Assembly (NCBI GenBank): GCA_947455995.1 | Contig: CANGQA010000001.1 | Span: 1-64,000 of the forward strand | Source of the DNA: Hyphomicrobiales bacterium | GTDB taxonomy: Bacteria; Pseudomonadota; Alphaproteobacteria; Rhizobiales; Beijerinckiaceae | DNA: 64,000 nt | Reading direction: 5' to 3' | In this document: in pieces, positions 27,267-35,511 of the stretch | How positions within the stretch are numbered: the stretch's first letter is position 1 | How the letters are laid out: each line of letters starts with the position of its first letter | The notes under the pieces: generated by a model | Database searches by the model: none | Seen by the model: only the letters and a program-made list of their open reading frames with translations | Told to the model about the DNA's origin: nothing | Position numbers and translations under genes: made by a program

Positions 27267-28190
27267 ATGACCACTCCGACACCCGCTTCTGCGGCTCAAG
27301 ACACGCATCCTGTCAAAGCTCCTGAAACCCTGACCGCTGCACCCGCTGCATCCGTGATGATGGGTGCTCTGTTGATGGTGCTGGCTACCGTCTGCTTCGT
27401 GTGTCTGGATGCGACGCTTAAAATGCTGGTGCGCAGCCATGATGTGTTGTTTCTGTCGTGGGCGCGCTACTTGTTTCAAGTAGTTTATTTGCTGATGCTG
27501 CTTCCGTTTTTTGGAGGGACCAAGCTGCTTCGTACCCGGTTTTTGCGCGTGCACATGTGGCGCGGTGCTTTGATGCTGGGGTCGACGGTCTTCATTGTGC
27601 TGGCCCTTAAATTCATGCCGATGGCACAAACTTATGCCATCACCTTCTCGACCCCTTTTCTGGCCGTGATCCTTTCAACCGTTTTTCTGAAAGAAACGGC
27701 ATCCCTGTTGCGGTGGGGGCTGATTGTGCTGGGCTTTGCCGGCGTGATGCTGGCAATCCAGCCGCAAGCGCCCGACGCCGGTCTCTTTCTGGTGTTTCCT
27801 CTGTTGATGGCGCTGTCGAGTGCAGGATTCCAGGTGACCACGCGGGCCATCGGCGTGCGCGAGCATCCTTTGACCATGATGCTGTTTAGCGGTTGTGTCG
27901 CCGTGGCTCTGACCGGCGTGCTGCTCCCCTGGACGTGGAGTGATTTGACATGGCCGGAATGGGGATTGCTGGCCGGTGGGAGCCTGTTCGGCACCATGGC
28001 GCATTTGTTGCTCACACAGGCATTGCGATTGGCCCCGACATCCATTGTTTCGCCGATGAGCTATGCGCAGATCATTTCTGCAGGGCTGATCGGCTATTAT
28101 GTGTTCGGTGAAACACCAACCACCGCGACCTTGTTGGGTGGCCTGGTTGTGGTCGCAAGCGGCATTGCCTTGCTGCAGACGAAAAAGTGA
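27267..28190 (+). CDS. EamA-family (DMT superfamily) transporter
   Basis: Inner-membrane protein of 307 aa with about ten hydrophobic helices arranged as two EamA repeats (first about residues 30-160, second about 170-300). Signals are the MAQTYAITFSTPFLAVILS segment and the PTSIVSPMSYAQIISAGLIG repeat counterpart. Members export metabolites or amino acids; substrate is unknown. The N-terminal 25 residues are Ala/Pro/Thr-rich and probably cytoplasmic. It follows upp on the same strand and converges on the DUF1127 gene. Confidence 0.82.
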   Translation: MTTPTPASAAQDTHPVKAPETLTAAPAASVMMGALLMVLATVCFVCLDATLKMLVRSHDVLFLSWARYLFQVVYLLMLLPFFGGTKLLRTRFLRVHMWRGALMLGSTVFIVLALKFMPMAQTYAITFSTPFLAVILSTVFLKETASLLRWGLIVLGFAGVMLAIQPQAPDAGLFLVFPLLMALSSAGFQVTTRAIGVREHPLTMMLFSGCVAVALTGVLLPWTWSDLTWPEWGLLAGGSLFGTMAHLLLTQALRLAPTSIVSPMSYAQIISAGLIGYYVFGETPTTATLLGGLVVVASGIALLQTKK

Positions 28191-28272
28191 GATCAGTCTG
28201 GATTACGGTCATTCTCATGCGTCATCCAGCAGATGGCGCGCTCGACCGCAGAAAGAAGACAAGCGAGCATCA

Positions 28273-28434
28273 TCAAAAACCCGAAGCGTTGCGAGAGACA
28301 CGATCGATCTCGCCCCGGTCAAGGCCCAGATCATACAGATCGCGATCTGTCAGCAGGGACAATTCACGCACGGTCTGGCGATAGCTCCACCAGCGGTTCA
28401 GGCGTTCGAACAAGGCAGTTAACAGCAACATCAT
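28273..28434 (-). CDS. DUF1127 (YjiS-like) mini-protein
   Basis: A 53-residue Arg-rich protein. The family pattern is clear: FERLNRWWSYRQTVRELSLL followed by TDRDLYDLGLDRGEIDRVSR, matching the conserved R-E-L-x-x-L-x-D-x-x-L-x-D-I/L-G-L-x-R-x-x-I core. A ribosome site (GGAG) precedes two tandem ATG codons at 28434 and 28431. In Rhodobacter a DUF1127 protein binds RNA and is encoded with CCTCC-type small RNAs; here the gene is divergent from such a small RNA at 28643. Function in this organism is inferred only. Confidence 0.82.
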   Translation of the reverse strand: MMLLLTALFERLNRWWSYRQTVRELSLLTDRDLYDLGLDRGEIDRVSRNASGF

Positions 28435-28487
28435 TTCGCTCCAGAGGCAGGAAGATTATATTTCTGATATGTGATTGATACCGGTAT

Positions 28488-28500
28488 ATTGCGGCGCAAT
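28488..28500. promoter_or_regulatory. ATTGC-GGC-GCAAT dyad upstream of the DUF1127 gene
   Basis: A perfect 5-bp inverted repeat around GGC, 54 bp upstream of the DUF1127 start. The same core appears in the promoter spacers of both small RNAs and upstream of urtA (49315-49325), pointing to a common DNA-binding protein. Confidence 0.5.
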
Positions 28501-28607
28501 AATGACAAAACAGTGAAAAATGCTTGATTTTGACGGGTTTCAAAATTTAACAACGCTATTTCTCAAATTTTTTTATAAAAATAATGAAAAAAATAGGTCA
28601 ATATCAC

Positions 28608-28636
28608 TTGCCTTTTGTGCGGTGCATCAATATAAA
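28608..28636 (+). promoter_or_regulatory. Promoter of small RNA copy 2
   Basis: TTGCCT (28608-28613) and TATAAA (28631-28636) are separated by exactly 17 bp, a good housekeeping sigma promoter. The spacer contains TGTGC-GGT-GCAT (28616-28627), a weaker version of the TTGC-GGC-GCAA dyad. The region 28501-28607 is very AT-rich and otherwise empty. Confidence 0.65.
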
Positions 28637-28642
28637 GAGGAA

Positions 28643-28729
28643 GTGATGTCGAGGTTCATTCCTCCATCATGCCCTCCTTGGGCGTTTCCTCCCTAGACTT
28701 GGGCCGCCAGCAATGGCGGCCTTTTTTTT
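28643..28729 (+). ncRNA. Small RNA copy 2, alpha-r14/suhB-like
   Basis: A predicted transcript of about 87 nt whose 3' 67 nt match copy 1 base for base (28662-28728). The 5' parts differ but keep GAGGTT and a CTCC box. The terminator is GGCCGCC-AGCAAT-GGCGGCC with eight T. Both the CTCC and TTTCCTCCC segments are exposed and complementary to ribosome sites. Identity stops at the end of the terminator, which argues that the RNA, not the flanking DNA, is what is conserved. The stretch 28730-28935 after it holds no gene I can support. Confidence 0.78.
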
Positions 28730-28935
28730 CGCGCCCACTGAACATGCGCACACAGGGGAGGGCCTTCGGCATGCCGTGCAGACATCCCACCCCTTTTGGG
28801 CCTATCGCGACCCCCCACTGGGTACAGATTTCCATTTTTCGGGATCAATTTCATACGCTTGCCAAGGGCAGATCAATCGGTCATGCTACGTTTGACCAAT
28901 GAGTCAGTGTTGACTTTTTCAGGGGGACTAATCCA

Positions 28936-30195
28936 ATGGTTACGGGCTCTAAACACAAAAAGGCGGCTGTCGCAGCTGTTGTCGGCAATGTGATGGAATG
29001 GTATGATTTTGCCGTTTATGCTTATGTGGCTAGCATCATCGCCAAGAAATTCTTTCCCGGTCAGGACGAGGTCGCCGCGCTGTTGTCGGCCTTTCTGGCT
29101 TATGGCCTGGGCTTTGTCGCCCGTCCGCTAGGTGGCATCATTATTGGACGCTTCGGCGACACCAAGGGTCGCAAGGCGGCTTTGTTGCTGACCATTTTCA
29201 TGATGGCCGGCGGTACGGTGATGATCGGTCTTCTGCCGACCTATGAACAAATTGGTTTTTACGCTCCCTTGTTACTGGTTGCCGCGCGTCTGATGCAGGG
29301 CTTTTCGGCAGGTGGCGAATGGGGCACATCAACCGCCTATCTGGTGGAATGGGCTCCGAGCAACCAGCGCGGCTATTACGGCAGCTTCCAGCAAATGAGC
29401 GTGGTTGCGGGCCTGTTGTTGGGGTCTGGCATCGCCGCTTTGATGAATACCGTGCTGACGGCAGAGGATATGCAGGGTTGGGGCTGGCGCGTGCCGTTCC
29501 TGATCGGCGGCATTCTTGGCCCGATCGGCCTCTATATGCGCCGTGAGATGGAAGAAACTCCCGCTTATGTCGCCGCGATCGAAGCGGCACCGGAGGCCGA
29601 TCAGCCTTCGGGTCTGGTACTGGCGATACGGGCTTTCGGTTTCACCATTGTCTGGACCGTTTGCTTCTATGTCTTGCTGAACTATATGCCGACATGGACC
29701 CAGAAATATCTGAAACTGACGGCTGCGCAGGCCTTGTGGGCCAATACGATCGGCCTTTTGGTGCTGGTGGTGGCCATTCCGTTGATGGGCCATCTGTCGG
29801 ACAAGTTAGGCCGCAAGCCTTTGTTGCTGGCCTGCTGTGCCTGTTTCGTCGTTGTCCCGCTGCCGGTGTTCAACTTCCTTATATCGGGTTCGGTCTCCTA
29901 TATGGAGCTGATTGCGGTACAGGTGGTTTTTGCCTTGATGATCTCGATGTTCTCCGGTGCTGGTCCGGCGGCGATTTCGGAAATTTTCCCGACGCGTAGC
30001 CGTTCGACATGGATGACTTCGGGTTATGCGCTGGCAGTGGCGATCTTCGGCGGCTTTGCACCGTTCATCGCAGTCTGGCTGATTACGACCTTCGATTCAC
30101 CGATTGCCCATAGCTATTATCTGATGGGTTCTGCTGTGATTTCGACCGTGGTGATCTGGGGTCTGAAGGAAACAGCCTTTACGGACCTGAAATAA
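28936..30195 (+). CDS. MFS transporter, MHS (metabolite:H+ symporter) family
   Basis: Inner-membrane symporter of 419 aa with about twelve helices. Family marks are GNVMEWYDFAVYAYV near the N-terminus, RPLGGIIIGRFGDTKGRKAALL (loop 2-3) and the later DKLGRKPLL repeat, as in ShiA, KgtP and ProP relatives that carry organic acids, shikimate or betaine. ATG 28936 follows AGGGGGAC. It is followed after 3 bp by an SDR gene and then a NodB-fold hydrolase, so it probably imports their substrate or exports the product. Confidence 0.87.
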   Translation: MVTGSKHKKAAVAAVVGNVMEWYDFAVYAYVASIIAKKFFPGQDEVAALLSAFLAYGLGFVARPLGGIIIGRFGDTKGRKAALLLTIFMMAGGTVMIGLLPTYEQIGFYAPLLLVAARLMQGFSAGGEWGTSTAYLVEWAPSNQRGYYGSFQQMSVVAGLLLGSGIAALMNTVLTAEDMQGWGWRVPFLIGGILGPIGLYMRREMEETPAYVAAIEAAPEADQPSGLVLAIRAFGFTIVWTVCFYVLLNYMPTWTQKYLKLTAAQALWANTIGLLVLVVAIPLMGHLSDKLGRKPLLLACCACFVVVPLPVFNFLISGSVSYMELIAVQVVFALMISMFSGAGPAAISEIFPTRSRSTWMTSGYALAVAIFGGFAPFIAVWLITTFDSPIAHSYYLMGSAVISTVVIWGLKETAFTDLK

Positions 30196-30198
30196 GCC

Positions 30199-30984
30199 AT
30201 GCAGATCAGGTTCGACGGCCAAACCATTCTTGTCGTAGGGGCAGCCAGAGGCATTGGCAGGGCCATTACCGAGGCATTCGCCCGCGATGGCGGAACGGTT
30301 TTTGCCGCCGACCTGCTGGCTGATGAGGTGCGTCACTATGCCGGGGCCTTCAACAAGGCCCCGGCAGCATCAGGCCAAGGGCATATCGAGGCGCGGGGTG
30401 TCGATGTGACCGACCGTGCAAGCCTGTCGGTCTGTGTTGCGGATATTGTCCGGCAACAGGGGCGGATTGATTGTCTGATCTATGTGGCGGGCGGGGTTCG
30501 TGGCCAATCGCCGAAACCGATCGAGGAGGTCGCGGCCGACGATTTCGCCGCGATCGTCGATGCCAATCTGACCGGCGCTTTTCTGACCGCTCAATCGGTG
30601 GTGCCGATCATGAAAAAGGCTGGAAAGGGGCGGATCGTGGTGATTGCGAGCCGCGCCGGTCTTGCCCCCAGCCTGACAGGGATACAAAGCTATGCCGCCG
30701 CCAAACACGCGCAAGTCGGGCTGGTCAAACAGTTAGCCCACGAGTTGGGCCAGTTCGGCATTACCGTCAATGCGGTGGCTCCGGGTTTTATGGCGACCAG
30801 CCCCGATTATGTCCGGCAATGGAACAGCTATTCGGATGAAACCCGCGCCAATTTTACCAAAACCATTGCAGTCCGCCGGATGGGGCAACCTGAAGATATT
30901 GCGGATGCGACATTGTTTCTTGCCTCTGACCACGCCTCGTTCATTACAGGCCAGACCCTGCCGGTAACAGGATCGCCACTTTGA
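30199..30984 (+). CDS. Short-chain dehydrogenase/reductase
   Basis: Soluble NAD(P)-dependent oxidoreductase of 261 aa. It has the cofactor motif GAARGIG (residues 14-20), the YVAGG counterpart of NNAG, and the catalytic Ser (VIASRAG), Tyr and Lys (SYAAAKHAQ). PGFMATSP is the typical segment after beta-strand 6. It lies 3 bp after the MFS gene and 30 bp before the hydrolase gene, clearly one operon. Substrate unknown. Confidence 0.86.
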   Translation: MQIRFDGQTILVVGAARGIGRAITEAFARDGGTVFAADLLADEVRHYAGAFNKAPAASGQGHIEARGVDVTDRASLSVCVADIVRQQGRIDCLIYVAGGVRGQSPKPIEEVAADDFAAIVDANLTGAFLTAQSVVPIMKKAGKGRIVVIASRAGLAPSLTGIQSYAAAKHAQVGLVKQLAHELGQFGITVNAVAPGFMATSPDYVRQWNSYSDETRANFTKTIAVRRMGQPEDIADATLFLASDHASFITGQTLPVTGSPL

Positions 30985-31014
30985 TCCGGTGACATTTTTG
31001 AAGGAGAACCACTC

Positions 31015-31911
31015 ATGACCACAACAGCAATGGAACCTTGGCAGTGGCCTGAACCTCATTGGCGCAAACTTGTGAATCAGGTGCGTGCGGGACGCTCCTA
31101 CCGGCCCGCTGGCTGGAAGAATGGCGCACGCTGTGCTTTTGCTTTGTCCTTCGATGCCGATCATGAAACCAATGAATTGCGCGATGGCGGAAAATCGATC
31201 GGGCGGATGGCTTGGGGTGAATATGGCACCCGCGTCGGTGTGCCCCGTATTCTGAAACTGCTCAAAAAATATGATGTTCCTGCCACCTTCTATGTTCCCG
31301 CAGTGGCTGCGATGCTGCACCCTGAAGAACAGCGGCAGGTGATTGCCGAAGGCCATGAAATTGGTATCCATGGCTGGATCCACGAATTGAATTCTGTGTT
31401 GCCCTACGAGGTCGAGCGCGATCTGATGATGCGTTCTGCCGACGAGCTGGAAAAGATCACCGGGGTCAGGGCTGTCGGGCTGCGCACACCTTCATGGGAT
31501 TTTAGCCCCAATACGCTTAAAATCGAGCGTGACATGGGGCTGCTTTATGATTCCTCGCTGATGGCTGATGAGGATTGTTACGAATTACTGCTCGATGGCA
31601 CGCCCTCCGGTGTGGTCGAATTGCCGGTAGAGTGGGTACGTGATGATGCGGTCTATTTCATGATGCACCGTTTCCAGTCCCTGCGCCCCCATACGCCACC
31701 CGCCTCTGTGCTTGATATTTTCCGGCGTGAGTTTGAAGCGGCATATGAGGAAGGCGGTATTTTCCAGCTGACCACCCATCCCCACATCATCGGCTATCGG
31801 TCGCGCATCTGGATTATTGAGGAATTGATCCGCATGGCCAAGGCCAAGGGCGATGTTTGGTTTGCAACCCATGCTGATGTTGCACGCTTCGCCAAAGAAA
31901 ATGCAGCCTGA
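31015..31911 (+). CDS. NodB-fold polysaccharide deacetylase-like hydrolase
   Basis: A 298-aa protein without signal peptide, so cytoplasmic. NodB motifs are SFDADHE (Asp47, Asp49), HGWIH (His119, His123) for the metal, RTPSWDF and THPHIIGY. This subgroup (near Helicobacter PgdA and PuuE) contains both peptidoglycan deacetylases and amidohydrolases acting on cyclic amides; a Pseudomonas cyclic-imide hydrolase of similar length belongs here as far as I recall. Absence of a signal and company of SDR, MFS and a racemase-like protein favour a cyclic amide or imide over a glycan. Its stop directly abuts the stop of the convergent gene. Confidence 0.75.
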   Translation: MTTTAMEPWQWPEPHWRKLVNQVRAGRSYRPAGWKNGARCAFALSFDADHETNELRDGGKSIGRMAWGEYGTRVGVPRILKLLKKYDVPATFYVPAVAAMLHPEEQRQVIAEGHEIGIHGWIHELNSVLPYEVERDLMMRSADELEKITGVRAVGLRTPSWDFSPNTLKIERDMGLLYDSSLMADEDCYELLLDGTPSGVVELPVEWVRDDAVYFMMHRFQSLRPHTPPASVLDIFRREFEAAYEEGGIFQLTTHPHIIGYRSRIWIIEELIRMAKAKGDVWFATHADVARFAKENAA

Positions 31912-32577
31912 TCAGCTTGATTGACTCTGCACCATCAGGCCGATGCGCCTGATGGCAGCCGGCACAGGCTCGATCAGCCTGACAGGCAGACGGGGAGCCA
32001 AAGCGCGGGCGGCCAAAGCCAGCGGCCCGCCGCCGATGATCAACGAGGCCGTATCGATGCCTGTCTGTTGTATCGCCGCGTGGCAGGCCTCCTCCAGGCG
32101 TTCGACCAGCAAAGCCGGATCACGGGTCACTGCAACGGGATCGCCGCGCGTCAGAAAAACACCGTGAAAGAGCGGGCGTAACCCTAGCCGATCGGCCATT
32201 GACTGGATTGAATCTGCCAGATCGGGCGTTGTGGTGACGACAGCAAACCCGCCTGTCTCAGACGCTTCCAGCATGCTGGCTTCGCCAATTCCGGTGACGG
32301 GACAGTCAAGCCCGGCCTGCAAGGCTTGCAAACCAGGATCACCATAGGCGGCAGTGATAACGCCGTCCCATGTTTGCGCCCGCAGATCGGGGATCATGCG
32401 GGCCAGCACCTCGCCGGCTTGCTGCAAGGCATGGGGTTCGGTAATCATCGCCACACCCTCGGGGGCAGTGATGGCTTCGATGTGCAGCCAATCAGATGCC
32501 GCCTCGCGGCCAATTTCAAGCATGCTTGCTGTGGTAGCCGCATTGGTATTGGGATTGATCAGCAGGATACGCTTCAT
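31912..32577 (-). CDS. Asp/Glu/hydantoin racemase-family protein lacking both catalytic Cys
   Basis: A 221-aa cytoplasmic protein of the hydantoin racemase type: INPNTNAATTASM at the N-terminus, DGVITAAYGDPGLQAL in the middle and LIIGGGPLALAA near the C-terminus. Known hydantoin racemases use two cysteines, in A-C-F-G-D-P and L-G-C-A-G. Here the matching positions are Ala77 and Gly183, so a two-base racemase mechanism is unlikely. Other Cys (92, 165) are not at these places. It may be a decarboxylase-like, isomerase or binding relative. It lies 6 bp after the ATPase gene of the importer at 32584-38175, so it is the last gene of that operon. Confidence 0.78.
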   Translation of the reverse strand: MKRILLINPNTNAATTASMLEIGREAASDWLHIEAITAPEGVAMITEPHALQQAGEVLARMIPDLRAQTWDGVITAAYGDPGLQALQAGLDCPVTGIGEASMLEASETGGFAVVTTTPDLADSIQSMADRLGLRPLFHGVFLTRGDPVAVTRDPALLVERLEEACHAAIQQTGIDTASLIIGGGPLALAARALAPRLPVRLIEPVPAAIRRIGLMVQSQSS

Positions 32578-32583
32578 AACCCG

Positions 32584-33543
32584 TCACGCATGGATGCAGG
32601 CAACGGCATTATCGTAGTCTCCGGTCACAAGCGGCGGGACCTGTTGATGGCAGGCTTGCGTCGCCATATCGCATCGTGGAGCAAAAGCACAACCGGGCGG
32701 CAGGGCCGTCAAATCCGGCGGCGAACCGGGAATGGTTTTCAGCCTATCGCCTTTTTGTGCCCGTTCAACGCGCGAGGCCAGCAAGCCACGCGTATAGGGA
32801 TGGCGCGGTGAGTGCATAATATCGGCAACCGATCCTGTTTCCACGATACGGCCAGCATACATCACAGCGATCTTGTCGGCGATTTCAACCGCTACCCCGA
32901 TGTCGTGCGTGACAAAGATAATCGACAGACCCAGTTCACGCTGCAAGGCACGCAGCAACAGCAGAATTTGGATTTGTACTGTCGCATCGAGCGCCGTTGT
33001 CGGCTCGTCGGCCAGCAGCACTTTGGGACGGCAAGCCAGTGCCAGCGCAATCATCGCCCGTTGGCGCATCCCGCCCGACATTTCATGCGGATAGGCATTG
33101 AGGCGGCGTTCGGGTGAGGGGATTTGCACCTTCTCGAATAGCGCAAGGGCGCGGGCATGGGCCTGTTCGGGCGTTACATCCTCATGCCGCAAAATCGCCT
33201 CGCAAATTTGCTGGCCCAGCGTATAGACCGGATCCAATGCCAGCATTGGTTCCTGGAAGATCATCGACACAGTGCGTCCGCGAACCGTACCGATCTCGGT
33301 TTTCGACAATGCCATGATGTCATGGCCATCCACCACAATGCGGCCTTCGACCTTCGAGGTTTTTTCCGGATGAAGACGAAGCAGCGAGCGCAGGGTAACG
33401 CTTTTGCCCGACCCGGATTCCCCGAGCAAAACGAGTACGGAACCTTTTTTCACCTCCAGCGACACATGGTCGACGGCTCGAACGGGTTTCCCACGTCCGG
33501 TGAATGTGACGGTCAGTCCTTCAATCGAAACCAGATTGCTCAT
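32584..33543 (-). CDS. Dpp-type ABC transporter ATP-binding protein (DppD-like)
   Basis: Cytoplasmic ATPase of 319 aa. Walker A is GESGSGKSVTL, followed by SMIFQEPMLALDPVYTLGQQ, MSGGMRQRAMIA and [11 protein letters not shown], and the C-terminal Cys motif GCAFAPRCDMATQAC. ATG 33543 overlaps the partner ATPase stop by 4 bp (ATGA). It serves the importer headed by the binding protein at 36571. Confidence 0.88.
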   Translation of the reverse strand: MSNLVSIEGLTVTFTGRGKPVRAVDHVSLEVKKGSVLVLLGESGSGKSVTLRSLLRLHPEKTSKVEGRIVVDGHDIMALSKTEIGTVRGRTVSMIFQEPMLALDPVYTLGQQICEAILRHEDVTPEQAHARALALFEKVQIPSPERRLNAYPHEMSGGMRQRAMIALALACRPKVLLADEPTTALDATVQIQILLLLRALQRELGLSIIFVTHDIGVAVEIADKIAVMYAGRIVETGSVADIMHSPRHPYTRGLLASRVERAQKGDRLKTIPGSPPDLTALPPGCAFAPRCDMATQACHQQVPPLVTGDYDNAVACIHA

Positions 33544-34610
33544 GCGTGCGCCTCCGGCATAGCCACTCTTGCGGCGTGCGAATGTCCCGATTGCGGCACG
33601 AGAACAAGACAGGCCGCCTGACTGGTGCCCGAGGCACTGGCTGTCAAAGGAGGAACAATGGTCTGGCATGCCGGTTCTGCCAATTTACAGCGCGGGTGGA
33701 ACCGGCAACCCGATGGCGGATTGATCGGGTTGGGTGGATCGCCCGTCAAAGGTGCTTCCATGGTCCGGTCGGAAGGGTCCATTTTCGGCATCGATGCCAG
33801 CAAAGCTGCGGTGTAGGGATGCGAGGGTGCGGCAAACACCGCTTCGCCGTCGCCAAGTTCGGCAATGGTGCCCAGATACATCACCATCACCCGATCGACC
33901 ATGAACCTCACGACATTCAGATCATGTGAAATAAAGATATAAGTGAGGCCGAAATCGGCTTTGAGGTCCTGCAAAAGATTGAGCACTTGCGCTTCGACCG
34001 ACTTGTCGAGCGCCGAAACCGCTTCATCCAAAATCAACAGGCGCGGGTCAAGGGCCAAAGCCCGCGCAATATTGACGCGTTGGCGCTGGCCACCCGATAA
34101 TTCATGGGGATAGCGTCCGGCAAATCGTGAGGGATCAAGCCCGACCCGTGCTAGCAGATCATGCGCCTTGGCGCGCGCCGCCGTTTCCGCCATGCCATGG
34201 ATGCGCGGCCCGAAGGTAATAGAATCTTCAATGGTCAAACGAGGATTAAGCGAGGCATAGCTGTCTTGAAACACCATCTGCACCTGACGGCGATACTCAG
34301 CGAGAGGTAAATCGATCCCGACCATCTCGCCGTCGAAAATAATCTCGCCTTGATCCGGTTTAATCAGATGCATCAGCAGCCGTGCGGTTGTGGATTTGCC
34401 GCAGCCGCTTTCTCCGACCACACCGAGTGTTTCGCCTTTTCGGATGTCGAAGCTGACCCCGTCAACCGCACGAACCACTCCGCCACGTCCGAAAAACCCG
34501 CTGCTTTTGACCGGAAAATGCTTGATCAACCCGTTGACACTCAACAGGCTTTGAGCCGGACCGCCCCTGTCGCGTTCGTCAAGAGCAGAATGATGGGGTG
34601 TGGTGATCAT
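33540..34610 (-). CDS. Dpp-type ABC transporter ATP-binding protein (DppF-like)
   Basis: Cytoplasmic ATPase of 356 aa. It has Walker [57 protein letters not shown] and the C-terminal [15 protein letters not shown]. In the Walker B region the usual DEPVSALD reads DEAVSALD, a small deviation after the catalytic Glu. The gene overlaps both neighbours by 4 bp. Confidence 0.88.
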   Translation of the reverse strand: MITTPHHSALDERDRGGPAQSLLSVNGLIKHFPVKSSGFFGRGGVVRAVDGVSFDIRKGETLGVVGESGCGKSTTARLLMHLIKPDQGEIIFDGEMVGIDLPLAEYRRQVQMVFQDSYASLNPRLTIEDSITFGPRIHGMAETAARAKAHDLLARVGLDPSRFAGRYPHELSGGQRQRVNIARALALDPRLLILDEAVSALDKSVEAQVLNLLQDLKADFGLTYIFISHDLNVVRFMVDRVMVMYLGTIAELGDGEAVFAAPSHPYTAALLASMPKMDPSDRTMEAPLTGDPPNPINPPSGCRFHPRCKLAEPACQTIVPPLTASASGTSQAACLVLVPQSGHSHAARVAMPEAHA

Positions 34611-35497
34611 GATTTGACATCCATGGCTGAGCGCAAGCCATCTGCCAGCACATTAAAGGCAATCGAGGTAATAAAAATCATCGCTCCAGGCAGGGCGGCG
34701 ACCAGCGGTTGATTGTAAATGGCGGTACGCAGGGTGTTCAGCATGAGACCCCATTCGGGCTCTGGCGGCCTGACACCAAGCCCGAGAAAGGACAAGCCTG
34801 AGGCCAAAATCATCGAGACCGACACCAGACCTGTGGCATATACAAAAATAGGTCCGAGCACATTGCCCAACACATGCACGCGGATGATGGTCCAGGCATG
34901 TGCACCGGAAGCGCGAGCGGCATCGATATAATCGAGCGATCGCACTTGTGTGGTTACGCTTTCGGCCACCCTTGCAATGGGCGGAATAAACACCAAGGTG
35001 ATCGATACCAGCGCATTGGTCAGTCCCGCTCCCAGTGCTCCCGACAAGGCTACCGCCAACAGAACGGACGGAAAGGCATAAAAGACATCAATGGTCCGCA
35101 TGATCAGTGTATTGGTCAGGCCGCCCGTATAGCCTGCTGTGATCCCCAATGCTGAACCGATCACAAAGGCAATTGGCACCGGTGTCAGGCCCATCAGCAA
35201 TGACAGACGTGCACCGTAAATCAGACGCGATAGCATGTCGCGACCCAACTCATCTGCTCCCAGAGGAAAGCCCGGCGTACCGATCGGCTTCAGACGGCGC
35301 AGCATTGAGCTTTTGAACGGATCGGAAGGGGCAATCGAGGAAGCAAAAACCGCCATCAGAATAAGCGAGACAATCACCAGTAAGGCTGTCATTGCCACCG
35401 GATCACGTGACACACGCCGGACAACGCCGCTCCAGTAGCCAGGGGATCGGGCGATCGGCTGCAAGACGGAGGCTGTCGAAAGCTGCAAAACAGACAT
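34607..35497 (-). CDS. Dpp-type ABC permease (DppC-like)
   Basis: Inner-membrane permease of 296 aa. FPLGADELGRDMLSRLIYGARLS, the loop DAARASGAHAWTIIRVHVL and FNVLADGLRSAMDVK mark the DppC type. ATG 35497 (MSVLQLSTAS) is preceded by GAGGAGAG; a longer reading would overlap the upstream gene by 160 bp with no membrane character. It is the partner of the DppB-like protein at 35512. Confidence 0.88.
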   Translation of the reverse strand: MSVLQLSTASVLQPIARSPGYWSGVVRRVSRDPVAMTALLVIVSLILMAVFASSIAPSDPFKSSMLRRLKPIGTPGFPLGADELGRDMLSRLIYGARLSLLMGLTPVPIAFVIGSALGITAGYTGGLTNTLIMRTIDVFYAFPSVLLAVALSGALGAGLTNALVSITLVFIPPIARVAESVTTQVRSLDYIDAARASGAHAWTIIRVHVLGNVLGPIFVYATGLVSVSMILASGLSFLGLGVRPPEPEWGLMLNTLRTAIYNQPLVAALPGAMIFITSIAFNVLADGLRSAMDVKS

Positions 35498-35511
35498 GTG
35501 ATGCTCTCCTC

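Noticed and set aside
6988-28728. The 67-nt direct repeat as the ends of a composite mobile element or attachment sites
   Set aside because: No transposase or integrase lies between or beside the copies. Each copy has its own promoter and terminator, which fits a duplicated RNA gene better.
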